Shown: in pieces, positions 26,011 to 37,012 of the stretch
How positions within the stretch are numbered: the stretch's first letter is position 1
Layout: each line of letters begins with the position of its first letter
Assembly (NCBI GenBank): GCA_016165875.1
Contig: JABBOT010000001.1
Span: 10,295,306 to 10,359,305, forward strand
Source: Acanthopleura granulata
Taxonomy: Eukaryota > Mollusca > Polyplacophora > Chitonida > Chitonidae
DNA length: 64,000 bases
Reading direction: 5' to 3'
Notes under the pieces: generated by a model
What the model saw: the letters and a program-made list of their open reading frames with translations, nothing else
Database searches by the model: none
What the model was told of the DNA's origin: nothing
Translations under genes and position numbers: made by a program

Positions 26011-26830
26011 TGAATTGGCACGGCCTTCAGCAGTGAGAAAGTACGATGAATATGTGGACATTGGAGCTTGAGCTGCTGTATGAAGATGCTGCCGTGGTGA
26101 TATGACCAAGTTTCTGTTGAATGTGACGTCAAACCTGAAGCACATAGGAAGAGTTTGAGCACCTGGTTTTCGTTTTGTATCCCATGATCGTCTCTTATTT
26201 CCAGTTCTATGCTATATTTTATAAGATACATATTCTTCTGCTTGTGCTTCGACCTTCAAAAAAAGAAGAGTGATTGATTCACTAAGACATCTTTCTTGGT
26301 GCAGTTCGCTAATTAATTTATGAAATGTTACAGGCGGCTTAAGCCTGCCTGCCTGATACCGGGACAGGAAAGCCTAAGGAGGAAGCAACATAACATTTCG
26401 CTGACGTCTGAAGCAACCTGAACCGCCAAAAAGTATCAAATAACCATAACATCAGAGTCAGCTCAAAATCGGATTACCAAAATGTTATTCCATCTCAAAG
26501 GTAAATTTCACATCTTTAAATGCAATAAGTGTTTCTAAAACATCCATTAACTTGAAAACAAATTAAGACAGGACTGTTTTTTTTCTTCCTGAATAAACAC
26601 CGAAACTGGGCTTACAGGTGTCAAGTCATGTTCTAAGGTGGTCTCTGATGTAACACTCCGATCTTGGAGGAATTTCAAGCCGTGTACTCTGTTTAATCGG
26701 TATTCCCTCAATCCATGTTTAATACCTGTCTCAGTCTCGGTACTCTGTAATCTGCTATACAGCACTATTATATATTGGCCAAAATACCTGTGCTAGTGTG
26801 TTCTATTATCTAATACAATTCAGTTTAGTG
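26011..26830. other. No gene recognised
   Basis: Anonymous sequence with short overlapping ORFs on the minus strand only. None is recognisable. Confidence 0.45.
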
Positions 26831-26833
26831 TAT

Positions 26834-26905
26834 GTATTCGTGGCCGAGTGGTTAAGACCATTCATTGGCCAAGACGCACAAAGTGTAGGTTCAAACCCAG
26901 CCTTG
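26834..26905 (+). mobile_element. tRNA-like SINE head (Ser/Leu-like), possible SINE
   Basis: The segment has a good A box (tggccgagtgg) and a good B box (ggttcaaaccc) at tRNA-like spacing. It lacks a Ser/Leu variable arm and a closing acceptor stem, so it is not a functional tRNA. It is probably the head of a SINE whose body runs into the following 100-130 bp, but no second copy in the window confirms that. Confidence 0.5.
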
Positions 26906-28449
26906 GATGCCCCCGCTCTCATTGTAAATTTTAAAGAGCTTGGTGACAATAAACGTTTGATATGGTCCACGTGACCGCTGAACAGTTTAATAACGTTTGT
27001 TGAAGAACTCACGTCTTTCACCAAAAAGGTGTGCATATCTGTCTGTGGTGAGTTCAGCTGAATTAAAGATGAACACGAGATTCAAAGGATGGGTTGTCAA
27101 CATCAGCCGAAGATTTAGGTGAGACCGAGATTTCGCCGCCAATTTCTAAACTACATGTATAAGCAAAGGTTAAACATGTGTTCACTCAGTATGAGAGTCA
27201 TAACGCTATGTATTGTTAACATCGTACCTCACGTGCATCCTCCCAGGGATATTCAGTGAATTAGAGACTCATTGCACATCTAATACTATCAATTTTTTTT
27301 GTTCAATAATAACTTTCAAAAGGACAAAACAAAGAATAATGTAATAAACTTACAATTGTGGTTCCTCTAAGAAACCATTTAAAATGACACAAGAAAAATT
27401 GTTATTGAAGCTACATGCATTTTTCGAATCATCTTTTTTCATTCAAAGGGTCGGCTAACAAATTTATGAAGTAGCTGGAGACAATTCAGTGTAGGACAAA
27501 AGAAAAGTAATTCAATATTGTGTAAGGTTTTTGTCTGTGACGAGGTATTATCAGTAAGACTACGTCCTTAGTTTAGGACTCCACGTTGTAGCAGGGTATC
27601 TACCGAGTTTATGTGCACGTATTCAGCTAAAAACGCTCTCTAAAGGTTCACAATGCAGCGTCAGGATGTACGCCATGCCTTCTTTGCCAACTAGTCGAAT
27701 GATATTTCCTTTAGACCTGAAGTCCTTTGCGCTGTGTTGATAACAGAAAGGCGAAATTTTCTCCAGTGAAATTTCTATGCCATGTAATACATAGGCTTAA
27801 TCGCGCTTCGAGCTGTCAATCGGTTGGGATATGAATGAATGCATTTGCAGTAGAATTAGATTCATTCACACAAAGAGGCCAATCAATAGTTCTTGAATGA
27901 GAGGTACATTTGTGGAATAAGTCTGCAGGTGCCATCTATGTACTTCAAGTTTTGGTTGGACAGATTCTTGACGTGTGAGGTGTGAACAGTGATATTCAGG
28001 TATCGGGAAAGACACTTCACAATAGGTAAGGCCGATCACCATGGAAATGTCGTGTAGTAAATCTCCCAAATTGAACGCTCATATAAAGGTATCGTCAAAT
28101 CACTAGCAGAATTTTCCAAGAACATAGTACCCACAAGTTTGGTCCGAAGCCCCAGAAGCCAAGCGCAATATCGACAAGTGTCGGCTCTGTGGAGAATGGT
28201 GGCTGATAGGATACGTACGAGTTTTGTTATTATCCACATGACCCGACTGCCGAGGCCAAACTAATGCAAATAAATCGCTATGATATTTATGACGCTAGGT
28301 TGCCATAAAATATGATATAAATTCAAGTTGACAACGCGAGGGTGAGGAATCTCACGACTTAGAGGAAACCATTTACTAGTGACTGAAGATACATGTTCAA
28401 GAATATATGGCATATACGTTGCCTTATATTCACTTTGCCCTCTAAGAGA
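26906..28449. other. No gene recognised
   Basis: Anonymous AT-rich sequence. Two minus-strand ORFs of 67 aa each overlap at 27,866-28,239 without recognisable motifs. Confidence 0.45.
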
Positions 28450-29310
28450 ACTGTCTGAACACGACAGTTCAGGCATCCTACATGTACACCTCTACGCACG
28501 ACGGCTGAGCATGCCACACCTCCTCACGCGACGGTTCAAGCATCCTACAAGTACACCTCTACGCACGACGGCCGAGCATGCCACACCTCCTCAAGCGACG
28601 GTTCAAGCATCCTACATGTACACCTCTACGCACGACGGCTGAGCATGCCACACCTCCTCACACGACGGTTCAAGCATCCTACATATCTGCGCTAAGTGAT
28701 TCAGGCACCCAACACCTCTACACACGGCATCTTACACTGCTACTCACCCCGGTTGGGCAACTCTGTGCCTTTGCAAACGACGATTCAGGCACCCTACATC
28801 TCTGCACACGACAGCTTATGCATCATATGTACGACGACAAGGGCATCTTACACCTTTGCATACCGTGGTTCACGAAGGTTCACTAGGTATACCTATACGA
28901 AGATTCAGGTATCTTACACGTTCGTTCGCAAAGATCCAGGCATCCTACACCTCTGCCCATGGCGGTTTAGGTATGCTGCATCTCCAGTCACGACCGTTCA
29001 AACATCCAACATTTCTACTCATGACATGTCGGCATCCTTCACCTCGACACAGTATGGTTCAGGCTTCTTACACCTCTGTACACGACGGCACAGTCTTCCT
29101 ATACCTCTATTCTAGACGGTTCAGGCCAGTCACAGTGTACACGACGTTTGAGGAATCCAATACCTATACCCATAAAGGTTCAAGCCTATCCGTACACCAC
29201 CTCAATTCACGATGGTTCTGGTATCCTACACTTCCATTCACGAGGATTCAGAAATCCTAAGCTCCATTCACGGCGGTTCAGGCGTCCTACACTTACACCA
29301 ACCGTCACTT
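28450..29310. repeat. Long minisatellite, unit about 28-32 bp with a larger period at its start
   Basis: The unit 'cacgacggttcaggcatcct' plus 'acacctctac' recurs more than 20 times. At 28,465-28,690 a larger unit of about 79 bp, including 'ctgagcatgccacacctcct', repeats three times with few differences; this is the most recently homogenised part. Copies further right are more diverged. Plus-strand ORFs of 87-139 aa in three frames are repeat products. Confidence 0.88.
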
Positions 29311-30957
29311 TCCAGCGACATTCTGCCATAACACAGCTCAGTCCATGGTTTCGACGCATTCGCAAGTGTCGGGAGTTTATGGAATCCTGTATGTTATTAA
29401 TTATATGACAACTCTCCAGGGGTAGGCCTAGACGGGTACATAGGCCTGTGGATAAGGTCAGTAGAATTTTTCGAGGCGAAGCGGAGGAAAGTATTGACGG
29501 TCTAAGTCATCTATCTAACTGTTTACCCCAGGGAAGTCCTCAGATAACGAATTTATCACCATGGAGAAAGAGTTATGAGAAAAAAAATGAGCAAAACATC
29601 GGCGCTTTCGATGTTGAGCAATATAACTGCCGTCGCGGAGTTGTCTGCCTTGGTAAGGATCTTTGAAGTCCGTGTCGGTAAGGCCGGTGCCGTCCGACGT
29701 TGAAAAAATAACATTTATGTTAACTGACTGTATCGTACTGTCATTAAAATATGTCAAAGTCAAGGTCATGGTGAGAGACAGACAAGTGAAAGGCGGAAAG
29801 AAGATGGGATGACAGCAGGTCGTGATGGATGTGATTCTGGTGATTTCGTGTTAGAAAGAGAACTTGTTGATTTGAGAATGATACGAGAGGAGAAACCTCA
29901 GCATTCAGTTTCCACCCATGTCAAGTTTGCCACTTCCACCAACAGGTACGACGAAAAACAAGCTAGAGATGAATCTGATCATCTCCGCGGACATCTGTGT
30001 CGGGGCACAGGAACTTTAAAAAAGTAATTTAACCATGTATGACCGAACCATTCAAAGGATAAAGATTTACACAGTGTTCCATCCTGTTTTCAGAGCTCCA
30101 GACAAGGTAAGTGTTCTAAGACTTCATCCCGTCTTTTCTGGGGAAAGCAGAAAATCTTCAGATTGCTCTTTCCTGAGGAAACCAGTCAGTGCCACGCCAA
30201 AAAATATTTTTGAAAATATATCTCGTAATTACTGGTAGAATAAAAATATATTTCAACAGTAAGTTGGGCAACTTCTAAAATAGCATTTGTGAAACTGGCT
30301 CGTGAATAATCGTTGTGAGGACAGAATTATCTTAAGTGTTTTCAAAGATATAACAATTTTGTGCATATGAGCTCAGGAGCAGAGGATAAGAGAATAACTT
30401 AATCCCAGATGAAAGTAAAATTGAACCACGACAAATTGCAGCGATTTAGGCAATGCAGATTGCAAGAATAACCTATATAAGTAACTCGTCGAGATCTACT
30501 ATTAAAAAAAATTTGTACGTGACACTATAGCTCGCAGTGCGGTATGAACGAACAATTACTGCTCATTTTCTTCTGGTCACTTAAGGGCTCATTTTGACTC
30601 TTTTTGCCAGATTTCTTCATTAGTAAAAACGAGAAAAGTTTTTTCTATTCGTCGAACAGGATCAAAGCAGACGTCAAACGGTTATTATTTGGTTACGAAA
30701 AGTTGTCTCTGTTTTTGGTTACATTTTGAGTCGGAGCGTTGACTCCTGGGATATAATCGCGCGTGGGGCTCCCAACTCCAGAAAGTAATACACGCCATGA
30801 GTCCGTTCACATTCGGTCTCGTATGTTGAGCATTCCAACCAATGAAATCAACAGAATTTTCTCTCATTTGTCGTCAGTGTGACTTAGTGTATGTGTTATT
30901 ATTTAGCAATCTTGAAATATGTAAAATCCTGGAGTAAAGGCTTCTCTATCAACTACC
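29311..30957. other. No gene recognised
   Basis: Plus-strand ORFs of 72 aa (29,448 and 29,809) and 67 aa (30,035) lie close together. Their composition is more protein-like than that of most ORFs here, but no domain or splice pattern was recognised. If there is a host exon in the first 44 kb, this is one of the places to test. Confidence 0.35.
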
Positions 30958-31345
30958 ATTAGTACTGTGTGGATAGAGGGACAGAGCAAACAGAACATAC
31001 TGGATGGATAAAGGGACAAGAGAGCAATCTGTATGGACAGAGGGATAACAGAACAAACTGTACATACAGGGGGATAACAGAACAAACTGTATATACAGAG
31101 GGATAACACAACAAATCGTATGGATACAGGAACAATAGAACAAACTGTATGGACAGAGGGACGGCAGAACAAACTGTATAGACAGAGGAGCAACAGAACA
31201 AACCGAAGGAACAGATGGACGGCAGAGCAAACCGTGTGAATAGAGGAGTAGAAGAACAAACTGTATGGACAGAGGAACAAAAGAAAAAACTGTCTAGACA
31301 GAGGAACAACAGAACAAACTGACTGAACAGAGTGACGGCCGAACA
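30958..31345. repeat. Minisatellite, unit about 30 bp
   Basis: The phrases 'acagaacaaactgtatggac' and 'agagggacgg' repeat about 13 times. Because 30 is a multiple of three, the minus strand is open in all three frames (93, 147 and 187 aa), each giving a repeated hydrophobic decapeptide. The coding look is explained by the unit length. Confidence 0.85.
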
Positions 31346-32859
31346 ATCTGCGTTTGTTTGTCTTCGGCTATCTGACTTCGTCCAAAATTTGTAACAAAAT
31401 TTCAACATATGATTTGTTGACAATAACATGCCTGTCAGACGCTGGTTTTCACTGACAGACAATTGAGGGGAAATCTTGCAGAGAAGAAAACACCTATCAG
31501 AACTTTGGTAGATCAAGGACAACTGCTTAAATTGCTCTCAGTGGTTTCCTTGCACGCTACTTCCAGTTTTAATGTTATGTAACTTTGTTCGAAAGATCAA
31601 TTCAGTTTCAGTTAGGACAAGATACAATATGAATAGCTTACCTATCACTGAAATTTTCTCTCTGAATCAATCACTTGCTCATCCGTATATCCATATAGGT
31701 AATTAAGCATACTATTCCGCCCCAGCTGCCACCAGTACGGCAAACATCCGACGCAGTGTTGGTTTGTGCTCTAGACAGCGTTCCACCTTTCTCAGTGCAT
31801 CAAAAGGCAGACTCAGACAAACCATCCAACAAAACTCCTGGTGGCTGGTTTTGGAAACTTCTGGGAAAAGCATCCGCCAGCAGGTTACCTACATGCATGC
31901 CAGACCAAGATGTAAGTAAAATCCACAATGAGTAGAAAGCTCTGGTTTTGGTGAAGCGGCAGTGCGACTGCGGCGGTGTCCTGCCGTGTTCTGGCCGATC
32001 AGTTCGATCGAAGGATTCGGCGGACAGAGAAGTGGTAGGTTCCTCGTCTCTCTGACATGGACGGAGCAATACGGTGCGGGACTTGTCTGTTGCAGCCTGC
32101 CAGCCTCCTCGGCTTCTGAGTGGATCGATGCAGCCAGTTCCAGCGAGCGGCCGTGGCACGGTACGGAAAGGAATATCTCTCTCACGTCACAGTAACACAT
32201 ACGTGATTACATAACGCTCAATTGTCTGCCATGCCCTGGAAAACAGTCGCCCTAAGACAGGCTGGTAACATCTTGACAGGACACCGACAGGCCTAATGAA
32301 ACTACGTGTTATCCTATGTCTGTGTAACCCTACCGTCTATCAGACGTCATAACACAATACATATTCACCAAGAGCATATAGGCATTATCGGATTGATTAT
32401 TTACATAATTACATTATTTAAAGAGAATGGGCATTATATTGTCTGACCGTGTTATACTGTTATCTGGGGTGAAGAGGCAGGGATGACGCACGGCATGTAG
32501 TTTTCGTTTTGACTTGAAAATGTAGACAGCGAATTGAAGTAGTGTCTACGCTGACCGAGAGTTCAACACCGGATGTAGCCGTTGAGATATTTGTATTTAT
32601 CAGGGCGCATTGGCACTGAAGTCGCTTGCTCTAAATCCGGAGTAGTTTCACTCTGCAGGACAAGTTGCAATACAAGACTCTGTGCTATATGTATAGCTTA
32701 CAATACGGTTTCTTAAAGCATTTTCTAAACACCGCCACCAATTGATCTGGGTTCATTGATGTCAGAAAGTGATTTCATTCGAAACAAGCGACTGATTACT
32801 GAAAAATCAGGGAAATAGAACTGAGATCACACTGTCGCAAGGGAACAGAGATTATGCTT
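31346..32859. other. No gene recognised; locally GC-richer patch
   Basis: The stretch 31,920-32,190 is more GC-rich and CpG-containing than its surroundings and is open on both strands (77 aa plus; 103 and 119 aa minus). It could mark a promoter-proximal region or an old repeat. I found no start, splice or domain evidence for a gene. Confidence 0.4.
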
Positions 32860-33320
32860 AATCTTGAACACAGGAACCATGCTAATAATTGGGCACTGAC
32901 ACCATAGTGAGATGGACATCAGGCTCATACTGATACTGGGGCACTTATAGTGAGAGTTGAGCACTGATACCATAGTGAGATGGACACCGGACTCATACTG
33001 ATACCTGGGCACTTATAGTGATACTTGGGAGCTGATGTCATAGTGAGGTGAACACGAACATGACACAGATACTAGGGCACGTATATCATACTGAGTTGAA
33101 CACTGATACCACAGTAAGATGAACATCAAGCTCATACTGATAACTGGATACTGAAATCATATTGAAACTTGGACATCGAGATCATCCATGATATGTGGAC
33201 ACCAAAACCATACTGATACTTGGACACTTAAATCACACTGATAGTTGAACACCAAAATCACTGCTACCCTGATACAGAGATCATACCGACACTTTGTATA
33301 CAAAGATCATAAACCTCTGG
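32860..33320. repeat. Degenerate minisatellite (catactgatac type)
   Basis: The phrases 'catagtgagatggacac', 'gctcatactgatact' and 'tgggcacttatag' recur through the stretch at irregular spacing of about 22-58 bp. Divergence increases to the right. Confidence 0.75.
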
Positions 33321-35124
33321 ATCCCAGGTGTCTTTGCCAAGTTTAGAGCCAGGTATCATACACTTTTAGTCATTTGTACCTTTATGACACCGGAAGTTTT
33401 ACTTATCTACTAAGCCATAAAGGTGATGTATGAGCGAGCAAAGCCTATAGTAACACTGATTGAACTCACACATGTTTATGATTATATCAGTATCAGCGAT
33501 ATCAACCGGGACCTAAAAATGAAATGCAGATAAAATGCATATTGAATGGTGAACCCTAAAGCCTCACTCATTTGCTTTGTAAACGTTCAGCCCTCTTTTG
33601 GTTTTACAGGGTACCACATATATAAAGCTCTTCAATATTCATTAGCCTGGAAATCAGAAATTTCCTCTGTCTGGCCAGCCTGTAATTTGCAATGATCAGT
33701 TATTGGCCAGTGGAGACATTTGGAGATGCGTGTGTCGGACTAGTGTCACGTGGCATCGAGTCATTCACGTGGTCACAGAATCAATACAATGCCAATAAGG
33801 CAGGCATCACTGCTTGTCCTGTTGGCTTTTATGAGAACCTAGTTATCATTAAATAACACTCGTAAAAGCAGTGAACTTCAGCTCGTCAATATTACTGTCG
33901 CGATATCAATATTATATTTGTTATGCATATGCCGAACGACGGAATGTAAAATGGTAGCACTCTGTTGTTTTACCCACTGTAATATGTTGAAATACACCAC
34001 AGGTGCCTTGGATTTCAAACATTAAGATAGCTGAATTGTGTAGCCTAAGATATGTGATATAACGCCAAAGTTGAGATCTTTTATTATCAAGCGTACGTCT
34101 GGTAGTTGCCCTGGATTCAGCATTCAGGACATAGAAGGTTGGCAGAGCATGCAAGTTGGCAGGGCATGAAGACTGACAGGTTTTATTACACATGTTGTAT
34201 AGGCATGTCTGTCGAAATAGCAACAGAACTAAAAGCACTTGCACTAACAACGTCTGCAGACGTCTTCCAGAATCTGAGATCTTAGTCTACTCTATAGGCC
34301 TACAGAGACTTTAACTCCATACTTGTCATCACAGTACACCGTTGGAGAAGTCCGTCTTATACCACACTAAGTCTGGTATTTCTTGGATGGTTTTACCATT
34401 ACTGCCGACTTAGCGGTAAAGCGCCCGTAATACGAGAAGCACGTTATGTGTATGGGGTTCACATAATATTTCACGCACGATGATATTACGGCTGTGACGA
34501 TTAAAAAAATTGTTCTATAATCATTTTCATGCTAATTATCTCGTGATTTTCTCTTAACAAAAATAATCAAATCAATCAAATGATCATTTTAAAACTGTAT
34601 AAATACTTACTTATTGTAGGTATAGCAACGCCTTTTGTTATTACTGAGCATAGATATGTATAATGTTATTAAGTTGAAGGTCTCCCCGAAGAAACACGGG
34701 TGATGGCAGATGAATACATCTTTGACCACAATTGATGGGGGATTAGACTAAGATAAAAATTTCATTCATGAGTAGGTAAAACCATTTGGCCAGTGCAAGC
34801 ACTGAGTTAGTGATGGTACAATTTGAGTGCGAACAGCGTGACCAAATGCTGCTACATTAGACGATGAAACCAGATACCAGTGGGCTGTAGTGTTCATCAT
34901 TCCGCTGTCCTAAAAACGACATGGTGAAAGGTCAACTTGAGTATGAATACATGCCGTAGTGGAGGTGTCACAACACAGCCCAGCACACGGGCATAACACT
35001 GGTCACTTTTTACACTGGAAACACCTGGCAGTTTGCGACCATTATGACCGCTATTCTACCTTGAAAACAACTAAAAGCTTGTTGCAATATCGTTCATCCG
35101 AAATTTTACCGGAGGTTTTGCTAC
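33321..35124. other. No gene recognised
   Basis: Anonymous sequence. A minus-strand ORF of 109 aa (33,921-34,250) and a plus-strand ORF of 85 aa (34,959-35,216) lack recognisable motifs. The second runs into the neighbouring repeat. Confidence 0.45.
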
Positions 35125-35395
35125 ATTGTACATGTGTAAAGTTATCATTCCAGTACATGTGTAAAGTTATCATTCCAGTGCATTGTAGAGATTGCCGATG
35201 TGGCGTTAGGCCATGATCATTCATTCATTCATTGTAGAGTTATCATTCCAGTAGATGTGTAAAGTTATCATTTCAATACATGTGTGCAGTAACACCCCAG
35301 TACGTATACATTTAAAGCTCAATACATATGTGCAGCAATACTCCAATACATGTGTGCAGTTATCATTCCAATACATGTATAAAGTAATCATTCTT
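35125..35395. repeat. Short-unit minisatellite (agttatcattccagtacatg)
   Basis: About ten imperfect copies of a 22-30-bp unit built on 'gtacatgtgtaaagttatca' and 'ttcca'. A 39-bp foreign insert interrupts it at 35,191-35,229. Confidence 0.85.
35191..35229 (+). mobile_element. 39-bp SINE 3' end with TSD
   Basis: The insert ends in 'ggcgttaggccatgatcatt' plus a short CATT repeat, which looks like the 3' terminus of a SINE family with CATT tails. A perfect 10-bp duplication, cattgtagag, flanks it at 35181-35190 and 35230-35239. It is thus a very short, 5'-truncated retroposed end inside the minisatellite. Confidence 0.7.
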
Positions 35396-35699
35396 ACACA
35401 TTTCTAGAATTTTCCAATCGTCATGATGTCGTACAGCGCACATCTTGTCGCAAACATCGATTGGGGCACTCATACAAGTTCTGGCACACGCCGACACAAA
35501 TCTCCGAAAATCGATTTCAGAGTAACTGTTTACTTCTAAATGTTGCTGAGAGATCTCATTTACAAGAAATCATTTACAAAAAACGAAGAACGCGCTGATT
35601 GCTGCACGCAGAGTCACACGCTTTACAAAAAGAAAAATTCAAAGAAGGCTCCTCGACGTTTTGGCAGCTGAAAGCTCCTCGGAACATATAGACGCAACA

Positions 35700-36310
35700 T
35701 TACATCGAACGTTGGTTTTAAGATCGGCATACGCGAAAGTCTGAGACCAAACTCAACTTAACTGTAAGAGTTTGTATATGTGAAGTAACGACGCTACTCG
35801 CTTAATTTGTTCTCCAGTCATTACGTTTATGTCCGTCAATTTTGAACCCGAATGGCCATCTGGAACTGGGACTAACTTAGTGCGGTCAGCTGAGCTGAGT
35901 CGTGTCTTAAACCCTGGTGTATCCCGAGCTTAAGGCGCGATTCCAGTCTGCCTAACTGGACGTTAGGACTTGTTTGCAATATCCGATTGCCATGCCACTT
36001 TATAACTGACCGGTATGCACGTGACGACTGGAGTACAACTCCAGTTGAGTCGCGTCGCTGTTGTGCGTACACGACGCTTAAGCGCAGCATACACGAGGGC
36101 TTGAGACCCACCTCGACTGTTGCGTCGGGCCCTAAGCGCTAGAGTATGCGAAATAATAACGCGGCCCAACTGGAGCTGTACTCCAGTCGTTACGCTTACG
36201 CCGGTCATTCTTAAAGTCGCAACGCCATCAGTGACTGTGATCAACTGTGCACGACCAGTTGAGTTGAGCTGCGTCTTAACGCCCGTGTATGCCAAACTGT
36301 AGGACCAAGG
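35700..36310. repeat. Fold-back / inverted-repeat element
   Basis: A block of about 220 bp at 35,700-35,940 recurs in direct orientation at about 36,085-36,310 (shared: 'gagctgcgtcttaacgcccg', 'cagtc-ttacg-ttac-ccggtca'). Between them, about 35,990-36,058 is the reverse complement of 36,155-36,207. Each inner arm carries a small hairpin, actggagtacaactccagt at 36,027-36,045 and actggagctgtactccagt at 36,169-36,187. As a result the two strands encode the same peptide motif (NWSCTPVVT) in opposite ORFs. This fits a non-autonomous fold-back or MITE-like element. No transposase is present. Confidence 0.65.
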
Positions 36311-36769
36311 GGTTGAGTTAGGTCTTCAGCTCTAGTGTGTACCGAGTTTTAGTTCATCCACGCAAATCTTGCGATTGCTGGCAAGTGCCGACTGCTGATG
36401 CTCGACGTTGAACATTGTTCTTCTTTTGTGGGGCTTGGTGCATCCCGTTGTGTCCTGATCCGTCCATACACGCGCGCTTGGGAGATGCATAACATTAATC
36501 AGGACTGACAGGATAGAAGTGGCGTTAATCCATAACTATTTATTCATTTATTAACCAGGTCACAGGACATGTAGCACTTTGCTACATCGGTATTCACACA
36601 TGTTCGCAGGCGTAGTGGATTTGGGGGCACCTGCAGGTGAAACTCAAACACGCAGGTTTGGACTTACGTCGTTAGGACAACGGGGCGACGTCTTACCCTA
36701 CCGGGGTGACGGTTGGGTCAATTGCCTATCCTTGACTATCTACGGTTAGATCTCGTTTCTGATGCCCTA
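36311..36769. other. No gene recognised
   Basis: Anonymous sequence between the fold-back element and the tandem duplication. Confidence 0.45.
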
Positions 36770-37012
36770 AATGATACTTACCATCACTGGAGAACATATT
36801 TCGGAAGTTACATTTCAACGTTTTTGATGAATGTCCAATATTGTGTATACTAGCCCATGTTAAATTGTGCAGACTGACCCTGTCGTAAAGCGGATACCCA
36901 GCATCCCTAGAGAACATATTTCGGAAGTTTTAATATCACTGTATTTGGTAAATTTCCAATATTGCCTATACCAGTGCATATTTAATAGTGCTGATTGACT
37001 CTAAAGAGGCGG
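36770..37012. repeat. Two-copy tandem duplication, period 120 bp
   Basis: 'agaacatatttcggaagtt' starts at 36,791 and again at 36,911. The sequence after each continues in parallel (tgaatgtccaatattg, then taaatttccaatattg). The two copies are clearly diverged, so the duplication is old. Confidence 0.8.

Noticed and set aside
26834..26905. Considered as a tRNA-Ser/Leu gene
   Set aside because: A and B boxes are good, but there is no variable arm and no closing acceptor stem.
28379..29260. Plus-strand ORFs of 87-139 aa with Ser/Thr-rich repeats
   Set aside because: Frames of the 28-32-bp minisatellite; indels between units shift the frame.
28450..29310. Regularly spaced repeats considered as a CRISPR array
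   Set aside because: The repeats are contiguous and diverged, with no unique spacers, and the window is eukaryotic.
30903..31522. Overlapping minus-strand ORFs of 147, 93 and 187 aa that look like membrane proteins
   Set aside because: They are produced by a 30-bp tandem unit read in three frames; no domain or start context.
35872..36302. Pair of ORFs on opposite strands with the same motif NWSCTPVVT
   Set aside because: Explained by the inverted repeat of the fold-back element, not by two related genes.
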